Assembly: GCA_020629635.1 (NCBI GenBank)
Contig: JAHDCX010000016.1
Span: forward strand, 1-34,153
Source of the DNA: Acidimicrobiales bacterium
GTDB lineage: Bacteria > Actinomycetota > Acidimicrobiia > Acidimicrobiales > SHLQ01
Reading direction: 5' to 3'
DNA length: 34,153 nucleotides
Shown: positions 8,523-16,752 of the stretch, one piece after another
How the letters are laid out: every line of letters begins with the position of its first letter
Position numbering within the stretch: position 1 is the first letter of the stretch
The notes under the pieces: model-generated
Told to the model about the DNA's origin: nothing
Databases searched by the model: none
The model's input: only the letters and a program-made list of their open reading frames with translations
Translations under genes and position numbers: made by a program

Positions 8523-9749
8523 TCAGGCGCCCGCGCACTCCGTGCACACGACGTCGTCCACCGGTCGTCCTTCGACCAGGTCGGTCAACCAGTCGATGAA
8601 GACTGCGTCGCCAACGGCCTCGGTGTAGAGGCGGTCGTCCATCAGAATCGTGTGCTCGTCGCCGGGCGAGATCCAGCTGGCGGTCGGGCCGGCCTCCGCG
8701 TCGATCTCGGCGTCGTGCGCGATCAGGTCGGAGAGCAGATCGTCGGCGGGCACACCGAGGACCTGTCGGAACAGTTCTTGCACGTCGTCGTACGCGTTGT
8801 CGTAGCGAGCCTGGGTGATGTTCGGGTTGTGCTGCTTCACCCGCCACAGGATCGTTGGGATGCCCAACTCGTCTGCGGGCACGCCATCGAAGACGTCCCA
8901 CTCCGGCAACATCTCCATGGCGCCGTTGCCCTCGATGATGGCCCCGTACTCGGGCGCGGTCGGATAGCCACCTGATGCGTCGCTGAGCGTCGTCACCCGG
9001 GCGTTGGGCAGCTCGTCTGCCAACACGCCGCCATACAGCGGCGCAGGGATCGATCCGGCGCTCATCCCGGCCACGAAGAGGTCCTCGACGTCGGCGTACT
9101 GCTCGACGACCCAGTCCATCGCGACACGTGCGTTGATCGCGCCCCGATGCTGCACCGTGGCCTGCTCGCTGTAGGTCACCTCGGCGTTGCCCAGATGCAC
9201 ATCACCGGTGCAGTACGGGACGAAGACGACGGTGTAGTCGGCGAGCGGGTTGGCGGGGTTGTCGGCGTCGAACACGCCACCGATCTCGGTGAGCACTGCG
9301 GCGTCGTATCCGTCTCGACCATCGAGGACCGTCTGCTTGTAGAAGCCGGCCTCGGGCAGGCACGTCACGGCCGACCAACACGCGCCTCCGCCTTCGAACA
9401 TCACTATCACCTTCGCGGCCGGGTCCGCAGCCTCGCGCACGTAGAAGTTCCACTCCGAGCCGTCGGAGCACTGACACGGCTCCTCCCCGGCGTCGGGAAG
9501 GTGCCCGACCTCGAGCCAGCCGTCGCCGAGCTCGGTGAGGTCGAACCCGTCCGGCGAGGTGGACGTGTCCTCCGCAGGTGCCTGGGTGGTGGTCTCTGCC
9601 GCGGTCGAGGTGGGTGCCTCGGACGTCGTTGTCTCGGCCACCGCCGCCTCGGTGGTCGGCGGTGGTTCGACCACGGTCTCCGAATCCGATGAACATGCGC
9701 TGGCCAGCAGCACGACGCCCAGCACAATCGTTCGAACCGTTCTCCCCAT
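8523..9749 (-). CDS. pectin-acetylesterase-family lipoprotein
   Basis: This 408-residue exported protein has a lipoprotein signal (MGRTVRTIVLGVVLLASAC, Cys19) and a Thr/Ala/Pro-rich spacer to about residue 65. It then has a pectin-acetylesterase-like alpha/beta hydrolase domain: KVIVMFEGGGACWSAVTC (oxyanion-hole region), VPYCTGDVHLG, the nucleophile elbow GMSAGS and a C-terminal SPGDEHTI with the probable catalytic His. Bacterial members are predicted carboxylesterases or deacetylases of polysaccharides; activity on pectin itself is not implied. The ATG at 9749 has a strong purine-rich ribosome binding site (GAGGGGGAA). It converges with the VOC gene and is divergent from rmuC. Confidence 0.87.
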   Translation of the reverse strand: MGRTVRTIVLGVVLLASACSSDSETVVEPPPTTEAAVAETTTSEAPTSTAAETTTQAPAEDTSTSPDGFDLTELGDGWLEVGHLPDAGEEPCQCSDGSEWNFYVREAADPAAKVIVMFEGGGACWSAVTCLPEAGFYKQTVLDGRDGYDAAVLTEIGGVFDADNPANPLADYTVVFVPYCTGDVHLGNAEVTYSEQATVQHRGAINARVAMDWVVEQYADVEDLFVAGMSAGSIPAPLYGGVLADELPNARVTTLSDASGGYPTAPEYGAIIEGNGAMEMLPEWDVFDGVPADELGIPTILWRVKQHNPNITQARYDNAYDDVQELFRQVLGVPADDLLSDLIAHDAEIDAEAGPTASWISPGDEHTILMDDRLYTEAVGDAVFIDWLTDLVEGRPVDDVVCTECAGA

Positions 9750-9814
9750 CGTTTCCCCCTCAAGAATCGATGGCACGAACCTAGGTGTCACACGCCATCC
9801 GTACTGTCTCGGGC

Positions 9815-11122
9815 ATGGACATCATCGTGTTGCTCATCGCCCTCGCCCTCGGTCTCTGCGCCGGTCTGGTCGTACTCGTCGTCGCGCTTCGCCAACTCGG
9901 CGAGCGGCACTCCGCCGGCCAGGAGGCGGCCGTCGCCGCCGCGGTTTCGGCCGCTGTCGCTGAGCGAGAAGCAACCGCCGAGGCCCTGCATCGCGACCGC
10001 GAAGCAACGGTGCAGGCGGCCGTCACCCGGGCGAACGAGGTCGCCCAAGCCAACTTCACGGCCCACATGCGCCACGGCACCGAGCAGCTCGACGCACGCA
10101 TGCGGCTCGGCACCGAGCAACTCGATGCTCGGATGACCCAGGGCAACGAGCAGATTGCGTCGAGCGCGGCGGCGTTCGAGAAGCGAACCGCGGAGATGAG
10201 TGCAGAACTCCGGCGCATGCAGAAGATGGTGACCGACCTTCAGGAGAAGGCTTCGGGCCAACAAGGTGCGATGATCCGCGGCCTCGAAGAGGCGGCCAAG
10301 GCAACGTCGGAGCTCCGAGCGACGACGGGTGGTCTCCGCGAGGCCCTCGCCAGTCCCAAGACCCGTGGCCAGTGGGGCGAACGTATGGCAGACGACGTCT
10401 TGCGTGCCGCCGGGTTCAAGGAAGGCATCAACTACGTCAAGCAACGGGCCATCGCGAGCGGCGGCATCCCCGACGTCACGTTCCTGCTCCCGCACGACAT
10501 GCATCTGCACATGGACGTGAAGTTCCCGATCGACAACTACCTCCGGCACCTCGAGGCGATCGAAGCTGGCTCGGCGGACGCCGACCAGTACCGCAAACAG
10601 TTCCGTCGTGACGCCAAGGCCAAGATCACCGAGCTCGCGGACCGCAGGTACTCCGAAGCCACCAACTCGGTCGACTACGTCCTGCTGTTCATCCCCAACG
10701 AGTCGGTGTACTCCTTCGTCCACGACAACGACCCCGACATCCTCGACACGGCGCTCGGATCGAAGGTCGTCCTCTGCGGTCCATCGACCCTGTTCGCCGT
10801 GCTTGCGGTGATCCGCCAATCGATGGACAACTTCCTGCTCGAACGCCGTGGCGAGGAGATCCTCGACTGCCTGGCCGACTTCTCGTCGGAGTGGTCCAAG
10901 TTCGGCGAGCAGATCGACAAGGTCGGCCGACACCTCGACACGGTGCACAACTCCTTCGAGGCCCTCCGTGGCACGCGTTCCAACGTGATGCAGAAGAAGC
11001 TGCGGCGCATCGACGAGCTCCAGTCGGGCCGAGACCAGTCGGCATCCATCAGCGAGCCGGCAGACCCCGAGCTGATGGTGGCCGACCTTCCCCGCCCCAT
11101 CCTGCGTGAGGTCTCCGCCTGA
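9815..11122 (+). CDS. rmuC: RmuC-family DNA recombination protein
   Basis: This 435-residue RmuC-domain protein has an N-terminal membrane helix (about residues 2-24), a long coiled coil (about 30-170) rich in Ala, Glu and Arg, and the RmuC nuclease-like core: SPKTRGQWGERMADDVLRAAGF, DVTFLLPHDMHLHMDVKFPIDNY, YVLLFIPNESVYSFV and KVVLCGPSTLFAVL. RmuC limits recombination at inverted repeats and may act as a PD-(D/E)XK nuclease; the D-x-K in MDVKFP is visible. The coiled coil contains a three-unit 11-residue repeat (see the repeat at 10076-10174). An ATG at 9815 right before the membrane helix is preferred to an upstream in-frame start. Confidence 0.93.
   Translation: MDIIVLLIALALGLCAGLVVLVVALRQLGERHSAGQEAAVAAAVSAAVAEREATAEALHRDREATVQAAVTRANEVAQANFTAHMRHGTEQLDARMRLGTEQLDARMTQGNEQIASSAAAFEKRTAEMSAELRRMQKMVTDLQEKASGQQGAMIRGLEEAAKATSELRATTGGLREALASPKTRGQWGERMADDVLRAAGFKEGINYVKQRAIASGGIPDVTFLLPHDMHLHMDVKFPIDNYLRHLEAIEAGSADADQYRKQFRRDAKAKITELADRRYSEATNSVDYVLLFIPNESVYSFVHDNDPDILDTALGSKVVLCGPSTLFAVLAVIRQSMDNFLLERRGEEILDCLADFSSEWSKFGEQIDKVGRHLDTVHNSFEALRGTRSNVMQKKLRRIDELQSGRDQSASISEPADPELMVADLPRPILREVSA
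10076..10174 (+). repeat. 33-bp tandem repeat in the rmuC coiled coil
   Basis: Three consecutive 33-bp units begin at 10076, 10109 and 10142 and encode GTEQLDARMRL, GTEQLDARMTQ and GNEQIASSAAA. The first two are near-identical and the third has diverged. An 11-residue period is compatible with a continuous coiled coil, so the duplication lengthens the stalk without breaking the frame. Confidence 0.8.
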
Positions 11123-11131
11123 GCGGTCCGC

Positions 11132-11671
11132 TCAGCGCAGGCCCACGGCGTCGAGGCGCCAGAACACGTCGGGATAGACGAGCGTCCCGGTCATCGACGG
11201 CTCGTGGGTCGCCAGCGGGATGGTTTGGAAAGCGGCGTCGGGGATCCGATCCGACGGCTTGCGCACACCAAAGTCCCCTCCCGGGCGGAACCCGAACCTC
11301 GGGTAATACCTGGGGCTGCCTTCCAAGAAGACGTACGGCTCGGGTCGGCCGTCGAGCCGGGCGAGCGACTGACGGACGAGTGCATCACCGATTCCCTGGC
11401 CGTGGAGTTCGGGGAGCACACCGAGCGGGCTGAGTACCAGCACGTCGATCAGTCGGTCCGGCGCATCAAGGATTGCCGTGGTGTAGAGAACCTGCCCGAC
11501 GATCCGTCCGTCGAGTTCGGCGACGAACGCGAGTTCAGGGATCCACGCCCACGACGCGCGTAACTCGTCAAGCAAGCCCCCAATCGTTTCGTCCCCGAAC
11601 GCCCGCACGCCGACGTCGCGCATCGCGTCCCACTCGCCATCTGCGAGCGGACGAACGACCACCTCACCCAT
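11132..11671 (-). CDS. GNAT-family N-acetyltransferase
   Basis: This 179-residue protein has a single GNAT fold of the YhbS type. It has VVVRPLADGEWDAMRDVGVRAF at the N-terminus, strand 4 LIDVLVLSPLGVLPELHGQGIGDALV with the acetyl-CoA pyrophosphate loop (Q-G-I-G), and YVFLEGSPRYYPRFGFRPG, the typical YYxRFGF signature. The substrate is unknown. The ATG at 11671 is used here; a GTG three bases upstream is equally in frame. The gene lies just downstream of the long inositol operon on the same strand but is separated from it by a strong hairpin (11681-11723), so it is probably a separate unit. Confidence 0.88.
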   Translation of the reverse strand: MGEVVVRPLADGEWDAMRDVGVRAFGDETIGGLLDELRASWAWIPELAFVAELDGRIVGQVLYTTAILDAPDRLIDVLVLSPLGVLPELHGQGIGDALVRQSLARLDGRPEPYVFLEGSPRYYPRFGFRPGGDFGVRKPSDRIPDAAFQTIPLATHEPSMTGTLVYPDVFWRLDAVGLR

Positions 11672-11680
11672 CACTGGCTT

Positions 11681-11723
11681 CTGTGGACTGCCAGCCCCCG
11701 TATCGGGGGTTGAGCGTCCACAG
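11681..11723 (-). terminator. nested hairpin at the end of the inositol operon
   Basis: An outer perfect 8-bp stem (CTGTGGAC at 11681-11688 with GTCCACAG at 11716-11723) encloses an inner perfect 6-bp stem (CCCCCG at 11695-11700, CGGGGG at 11704-11709, loop TAT). It begins six bases after the aldolase stop codon. No U-run follows on the minus strand, so it would be a U-less actinobacterial-type terminator or an mRNA 3'-end stabiliser. Confidence 0.6.
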
Positions 11724-11728
11724 ATTCC

Positions 11729-12616
11729 TCATCGTTCGCGCCACGGCTGGGCGGTGGAGATGGCGAGTGACCGGAGCGTCTCAAACCGGTCGACGACCTC
11801 GCCGGCGATGACGTCGGCCCGGATCGTCTCGGGAGCGTCGCTGGCCGGCCGCCAGATCGCCCGACCTCCGGTGAATCCGGAGCAGCCGTTCGCGAAGGCG
11901 ACCGCGAGCTGTGCCTCGTACTCCTCGAAGGTCACCCCCGAGGAAAGCAGCACCCATGGCTCGGCCGCAGCGGCATCGACCGCGGCACAGGCATCGGCCC
12001 AGCCTTCGGGGCTGGCGGGGTCGCCGGGGAACTCGAGCTTGAGGACGTCGATCCCGAGCCCGGTGAGCTGTTGCACCGTTTCGACGACGATCCGCGATCG
12101 GTCGGGTCCGGCCATTCCGAATGCCACGGGCTCGACGAGCAAGGCCAGATCGAGCTCGGCGCAGAGGCCGGCCGTTTCGGCGACTACGGCGCGCTGTTGC
12201 TCGGCATGCTCTGGGCGATCGGGGTGGTACGGCAACAACAACTTTGCGGCGCTCGCACCCACCTTCTTGGCTGCCAGCGCGGAGAAACCCGGCAGCATCT
12301 GCGTGGGGCCCGCCCACGGGTCCTGCAGGTACCCCTGGGCCTCGAGGGCAGCCATGAAGCCGACCGATCCGGCGAGCGCACCCGACTCGATGGCGTGAGG
12401 GATCGAGTATTCGGGCTCGAGCATGGTGCCCGACGCTCGCGACCCGACACCACGAAGCAGTTGCAGCTTGAAGTCGGTGATCTCGGCATCGGTCACCTCG
12501 CCGGGGAGCACCGCACGAAGCGAGTCCCGATGATCGATGGCGAGGACGCAGAACACCCCCTCGTCGGTGGCGAGCGTGTCGAGACCGCGCATCTTGCCTG
12601 GTGTTCGTGCGCTCAC
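11729..12616 (-). CDS. LacD-type class I aldolase, candidate DKGP aldolase
   Basis: This 295-residue TIM-barrel aldolase is related to tagatose-1,6-bisphosphate aldolase LacD and sulfofructose-phosphate aldolase YihT. Visible features are VFCVLAIDHRDSLR, ASAAKLLLPYHPD, LLVEPVAF, the probable Schiff-base lysine in IDVLKLEFPGDP, and the C-terminal CSGFTGGRAIW phosphate-binding loop. It is the last gene of the inositol operon. No IolJ-type class II aldolase is present in the window, so this enzyme is the best candidate to split 2-deoxy-5-keto-gluconate 6-phosphate into dihydroxyacetone phosphate and malonate semialdehyde. That role is inferred from context. The GTG at 12616 overlaps the IolB stop as GTGA; an ATG at 12592 is the alternative. 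Confidence 0.85.
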   Translation of the reverse strand: MSARTPGKMRGLDTLATDEGVFCVLAIDHRDSLRAVLPGEVTDAEITDFKLQLLRGVGSRASGTMLEPEYSIPHAIESGALAGSVGFMAALEAQGYLQDPWAGPTQMLPGFSALAAKKVGASAAKLLLPYHPDRPEHAEQQRAVVAETAGLCAELDLALLVEPVAFGMAGPDRSRIVVETVQQLTGLGIDVLKLEFPGDPASPEGWADACAAVDAAAAEPWVLLSSGVTFEEYEAQLAVAFANGCSGFTGGRAIWRPASDAPETIRADVIAGEVVDRFETLRSLAISTAQPWRER

Positions 12617-13467
12617 TCCGCTGCTCCGAGGTTGGGGGCGTCGATGACCGGTTGTGTCCAGGCGCCGGCGTCCCAATCGTCCTGGATCCAGGTGTACGCC
12701 TCGTGAAAGCACGGCGGCGTCGTGCGCTTGTCGTCCACCAGCTTCCCGGCCAGATAGTTCAGGAAGAACATGTTGCTGCTCGGGCAGGCGACCGAGGAGT
12801 GGTAGCCCTTGGGCACCAGCGCAACGTCGCCGTCGTGCAGGATCATCGTCTCGTCGAATCCGTCCTCGGGTGCCCAGTTGCGATGCATCGCAAATCCGTC
12901 GCCCGGGTCGAGCCGGAAGAAGTACGTCTCCTCGAGGTACGGCGCACCGTCGACGCCGTCGTGGCGATGCGGCGCCCACCCCGACCAGGTCCCGCGCGGC
13001 ACGTAGACCTCGTAGAGAATCAGCCGCTCCGCAGGCAGCGGCGGCGCGAGCACGTGATTGACCTGACGATGAGCTGCTCCCCCGCCCCGCACTTCGCTCT
13101 TCATGTCGTCGGGCGTGAACAGCCGGATCGGGTACTTGCCCTCGGCGGGCGCCGAGCCGATCGCGAACTCGAAGTCGGTGGTCGCGTCGATGCGCATCGG
13201 CGCGCCGGGCGGGGCGTACGCAATGTGGGGCATGTCGGTGAAGACACTGCCGCGCGTAACCTCCCAGGACTGGTCGCCGACCGAGATTGTCGCCGACCCC
13301 TGCAGGGGCACGATCGCGGTCTCCTGGTCGGCGCGTTCGTCGTGGTGCGCCTGACCCGCGGCCAACGCGATGACCGAGAACGACAAGAACTCCCACCCGG
13401 CGTTGCCGGGGTCGATGTCGACTCGGACGCCGGGGCCACCGGGATTGGTCACAAGGCTGGTGGTCAC
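12613..13467 (-). CDS. iolB: 5-deoxy-glucuronate isomerase IolB (first copy)
   Basis: This 284-residue bicupin is the IolB type, which converts 5-deoxy-glucuronate to 2-deoxy-5-keto-gluconate. The C-terminal cupin keeps the expected metal-site pattern: APHRHD, then LEETYFFRL, and VPKGYHSSVACP near the end; GGGAAHRQVNHVL is also typical. The GTG at 13467 overlaps the SDR stop as GTGA, which fixes the start; the long upstream extension of the frame is a shadow of the SDR gene. A second, clearly different IolB lies at 21693-22601. The two may have different substrates, or one may be an ancestral duplicate. Confidence 0.9.
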   Translation of the reverse strand: MTTSLVTNPGGPGVRVDIDPGNAGWEFLSFSVIALAAGQAHHDERADQETAIVPLQGSATISVGDQSWEVTRGSVFTDMPHIAYAPPGAPMRIDATTDFEFAIGSAPAEGKYPIRLFTPDDMKSEVRGGGAAHRQVNHVLAPPLPAERLILYEVYVPRGTWSGWAPHRHDGVDGAPYLEETYFFRLDPGDGFAMHRNWAPEDGFDETMILHDGDVALVPKGYHSSVACPSSNMFFLNYLAGKLVDDKRTTPPCFHEAYTWIQDDWDAGAWTQPVIDAPNLGAAE

Positions 13468-14342
13468 TGGTCCTCCCAGGGGAAGTGTTCGGGAACGGGT
13501 TCGGCGCGTGGCAGGTCGCCGGCTCCGGGGATGGTCTGGTCGAAGTCGACGCTCGCTCCGGTCATCATCCCCGACTCGTCCGACGCCAGGAAGCAGATTC
13601 CACGTGCGACTTCGGTCGGCTTGAGAATGCGCTTGAACGGCTGAGCCGCTTCGGCGGCGACGAGCCAATCATCTGGGGCGTCGTGGAACCGCTTCTGCGT
13701 GTCGTGCTCGGCGGGCGTGTCCATCCAGCCGGGGTTGATCGAGTTGATGCGAATACCTTCGGGCATGAGCGAGAACGCGGCCGACTTCACGAGCGTCTCG
13801 AGTGCGTGCTTCGAGGTGCTGTACGGCCACAGGACCGGCGCGCCGCCGTGATGGGCGACGCTGCTCACCAGCACCATCGAGCCCTTGATGCCCTCCCGCT
13901 TCATGAGCGTGGCCATCCCGGTCACGAGCAGACCGGGCATCTTCACGTTCATGTGGAGCATCTCGTCCCACATCTGCGGTGTCGTGTTCCACACCGTGCC
14001 TCGCCAGGTGGCGGCAGCGCAGTTGACGAACGCATGCACTCTCCCGAACTCATGCTCGGTCGCCTCGATCACCGAGGCGACGCCGTCGTCGGTCGAAAGA
14101 TCAGCCGACACAAACTCGACCTGACAGTCGGCCGCGGACAAGGAAGCGGCAGCGGCCTGGCCCTTCTCGACGTTGCGCCCGACGAGCAGAAGTCCGCCAG
14201 CCCCCCGGGCCTTCATCAACTGTGCGGTCGCATAACCGAGGCCCTGCGTTCCACCGGTGATGACGGCGATCTGCCCACGCATCGACGCATGCCGGTGCGG
14301 CTCGTCCGGGTCGAGTGACTGATCGGGATGACCGATGCTCAC
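13464..14342 (-). CDS. SDR-family NAD(P)-dependent oxidoreductase
   Basis: This 292-residue classical short-chain dehydrogenase has the cofactor motif TGGTQGLG (about residues 29-36), NCAAA in strand 4, catalytic Ser in LVSSVAHHG, and catalytic Tyr and Lys in YSTSKHA. NPGWMDTP follows the active site and the C-terminus carries GICFLASDESGMMTGASVDFDQT. It has an N-terminal extension of about 20 residues rich in His, Asp and Pro before the first strand. The GTG at 14342 overlaps the IolG stop as GTGA. Being inside the inositol operon, it probably oxidises or reduces a cyclitol or sugar intermediate; the exact substrate is not evident. Confidence 0.9.
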   Translation of the reverse strand: MSIGHPDQSLDPDEPHRHASMRGQIAVITGGTQGLGYATAQLMKARGAGGLLLVGRNVEKGQAAAASLSAADCQVEFVSADLSTDDGVASVIEATEHEFGRVHAFVNCAAATWRGTVWNTTPQMWDEMLHMNVKMPGLLVTGMATLMKREGIKGSMVLVSSVAHHGGAPVLWPYSTSKHALETLVKSAAFSLMPEGIRINSINPGWMDTPAEHDTQKRFHDAPDDWLVAAEAAQPFKRILKPTEVARGICFLASDESGMMTGASVDFDQTIPGAGDLPRAEPVPEHFPWEDQ

Positions 14343-15349
14343 GCCGACACCTCCGAGGTCTTGACCGGCCGACCCTCACGCACGGACATCCATGCGGCAA
14401 GGCCGATGACGAGCGGGGCGCGCCCGTCTTCGATCGTCAGTGGCATCGTCCCCGAGGACAGCCCCTCGACGAAGGCGTGCCATTCGGCGAGGTAGCTCGG
14501 GATGTACCGCTCGAGGAAGAAGTACGGGATGTTCTGCTGACGTGTCCCGTCGGCCGTGTGGACCTCGGCGGTGTGCTCACGCGGGTTCTCCGACACGGCC
14601 ATGCCGGCCGAGCCGAACACCTCGACGCGCTGGTCGTAGCCGTAGACGGCTTGCCGACTGTTGTCGATCGTCGTGATCACACCGTTCTCGTGCGTGAGCA
14701 TGACCACGGCGGTGTCGACGTCTCCGGCCTCGCCGATGGCGGGGTCGATCATGACTGCACCCTTGGCGTAGACCTCGGTCACCTCGGATCCGGTGACGAA
14801 GCGGGCCATGTCGAAGTCGTGGATCGTCATGTCGCAGAAGATCCCACCGGACACCTTGATGTATTCGATCGGCGGCGGCGCCGGATCTCGGCTCGTGATC
14901 TTCACCATCTGCACGTCCCCGACGGCACCGTCAGCGACCGCCTTCTGGACCGCTGCATGGGCGGCATCGAAGCGACGGTTGAAGCCCATCTGCAGCTGTA
15001 CGCCAGCCGCGTTGACCGCGGCGACGCAGCGATCGACCTCGGCGAGGTTGAGCGATACGGGCTTCTCGAGAAAGATCGCTTTGCCGGCTTGGGCAGCCGC
15101 GACAGCGAGATCGACGTGCGTGTCGGTACTGCTGCAGATCGCGACCGCGTCGACGTCAGACGCAAGGATGTCATCGACACTGGACATCGCCGGGACCCCG
15201 AGATCGGCTGCGACGGCCGCGGCACCCTCGGCGTACACGTCGTACACCGAGTGCAGGTCGAGGCCCGGAACTTGCCGCACGATGAGCTCGGCGTGCATCT
15301 TGCCGATGCGGCCCGTGCCGAGCACCGAGATGGTGGGGTTGTCGTTCAT
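14339..15349 (-). CDS. iolG: inositol 2-dehydrogenase IolG (Gfo/Idh/MocA)
   Basis: This 336-residue NAD-dependent dehydrogenase probably oxidises myo-inositol to 2-keto-myo-inositol. The Rossmann motif is VLGTGRIGKMHAE, the EKP motif is FLEKPVSLNL with the active-site lysine, and the IolG-typical segment GGIFCDMTIHDFDMARF supplies the catalytic Asp and His. QMGFNRRFDAAH is also characteristic. Of the three Gfo/Idh/MocA proteins in the window this has the most canonical IolG signature. The ATG at 15349 overlaps the stop of the desaturase-Rieske gene as ATGA, and its stop overlaps the SDR start. Confidence 0.93.
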   Translation of the reverse strand: MNDNPTISVLGTGRIGKMHAELIVRQVPGLDLHSVYDVYAEGAAAVAADLGVPAMSSVDDILASDVDAVAICSSTDTHVDLAVAAAQAGKAIFLEKPVSLNLAEVDRCVAAVNAAGVQLQMGFNRRFDAAHAAVQKAVADGAVGDVQMVKITSRDPAPPPIEYIKVSGGIFCDMTIHDFDMARFVTGSEVTEVYAKGAVMIDPAIGEAGDVDTAVVMLTHENGVITTIDNSRQAVYGYDQRVEVFGSAGMAVSENPREHTAEVHTADGTRQQNIPYFFLERYIPSYLAEWHAFVEGLSSGTMPLTIEDGRAPLVIGLAAWMSVREGRPVKTSEVSA

Positions 15350-16752
15350 GGCTTCGCTGCTTTCTGTGAGGACGGTTTTCGAGAGACGTGTCCCGAGCCG
15401 TCGATCTCGAAGGTTTCGATCGGCTCAGACACCGGCCGGCGGGTGGGTGCGCCAGTTCGCACATCGAATCGCCCGTTGTGCTTGGGGCACTCGATCTCGC
15501 ATCCGATCAGCGCGCCGTCGGCGAGTTCGGCGTCGCCGTGCGTACATCTGCTGGCGACCGCGTGAAGCGATCCGTCGTCGATGCGACAGACCACGACCGA
15601 GGCGCCGTCGATTTGGGTCCGGCGCATCTCTCCGACACCGATCGACGCGACGTCGACGATCACTTCCGCACCGTCGCCGGACGGCCACTCAAACCCCTGC
15701 ACGACTGCGCCTCTGGCTCCTTCGACGTCGGGTACGGCGAGGTCGATCTCCCAGCTCGGGTCGACGCTCTGCTCGCGGATCGCACCAACGATCTGGCGGT
15801 AGGCGGCCCACGTCGACGGCAGCGGAGGCGCGAGTTGGTCGGCGATCTCGGCATGGAGTTGGGGCAGCCGGTGGTACGGCACCGCCGGAAACATGTGGTG
15901 TTCGACGTGGTAGTTCATGTTGAGGTACAAGAACCGGAAGATCGGGTTCATCAAGACGGTCCGGGTGCTCCACCGATGATCCAGCGTGTCCTCGCGAAGG
16001 CCGGTGTGCTGGGTCGCCCCGAAGAACACCATCGCCCATGCGCCGTAGATGGTGGGCCCGCCGATCAGCAGCAACGGGTACAGCGATGTGGTCGCCACCG
16101 CCCAGACGATCGTGGCCATCCAGATCGTGGTGTAGACCCGCGCTTCCCAGACCACGCGGCGGATCTCGCTCGACGGCACCAGCTCGTGGGTGACGTCGTC
16201 GAGCCTGCCAAACGCATGCCGGATGGTTCCGGCCATGAGCGTCGGTCCGCCCACCAGGTTCGTGTACGTGAGCGCGAACGCCCCGAGCGATGGCGGCCGA
16301 GGAAACACGATCTCGGGGTCCCTGCCGACGATGATCGTGTCGGTGTGATGACGGAAGTGCGACCACCGCCAGTAGGTCGCCTCACGCGCCAAGAAGAACG
16401 ACGCCGGATAATAGATCAGGTCGTTGAGCCAGCTGGTCCGGAACGCCGTGCCGTGGCCGCATTCGTGCCAGCGCGCATCCGAGGTGCCGCCCACGATCGC
16501 GCCGTACGCCACGAACGCCGGCACCGCCCACCAGCTCCCGCGAAGACTCCACGCGAGTACGCCGAGACCAATTGCAAGGCCAAGCCAGATCACCATGTCG
16601 ATGGCCGGCCGAAGGTTGGTCCGTTGCGTCAGCTCGCGCATGCGTGCGGGGTCGATGTCCGCCTGGAACCACTCGCCGTCGGCCCGCCCGGCTTCGACCG
16701 CCTGATCCCGCTCGGGACCGACGATGGAGTAGTCGCGGACCGCAGCCGTCAT
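15346..16752 (-). CDS. fused fatty-acid-desaturase-type oxygenase and Rieske ferredoxin (MocD-MocE-like)
   Basis: This 468-residue two-part protein begins with a membrane di-iron oxygenase/desaturase domain (about residues 40-330). Its His boxes are HECGHGT, SHFRHHTD and NYHVEHHMFP, with several hydrophobic spans between them. The last 110 residues or so are a Rieske [2Fe-2S] domain with both ligand pairs, CTHGDAEL and CPKHNGRFD. In rhizobia the separate proteins MocD (oxygenase) and MocE (Rieske ferredoxin), with reductase MocF, remove the O-methyl group from the rhizopine 3-O-methyl-scyllo-inosamine. Here oxygenase and electron donor are joined and placed between two IolG-like genes, so O-demethylation of a methylated cyclitol is the leading inference. 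No MocF-like reductase is seen. ATG 16752 overlaps the upstream stop as ATGA. Confidence 0.87.
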   Translation of the reverse strand: MTAAVRDYSIVGPERDQAVEAGRADGEWFQADIDPARMRELTQRTNLRPAIDMVIWLGLAIGLGVLAWSLRGSWWAVPAFVAYGAIVGGTSDARWHECGHGTAFRTSWLNDLIYYPASFFLAREATYWRWSHFRHHTDTIIVGRDPEIVFPRPPSLGAFALTYTNLVGGPTLMAGTIRHAFGRLDDVTHELVPSSEIRRVVWEARVYTTIWMATIVWAVATTSLYPLLLIGGPTIYGAWAMVFFGATQHTGLREDTLDHRWSTRTVLMNPIFRFLYLNMNYHVEHHMFPAVPYHRLPQLHAEIADQLAPPLPSTWAAYRQIVGAIREQSVDPSWEIDLAVPDVEGARGAVVQGFEWPSGDGAEVIVDVASIGVGEMRRTQIDGASVVVCRIDDGSLHAVASRCTHGDAELADGALIGCEIECPKHNGRFDVRTGAPTRRPVSEPIETFEIDGSGHVSRKPSSQKAAKP

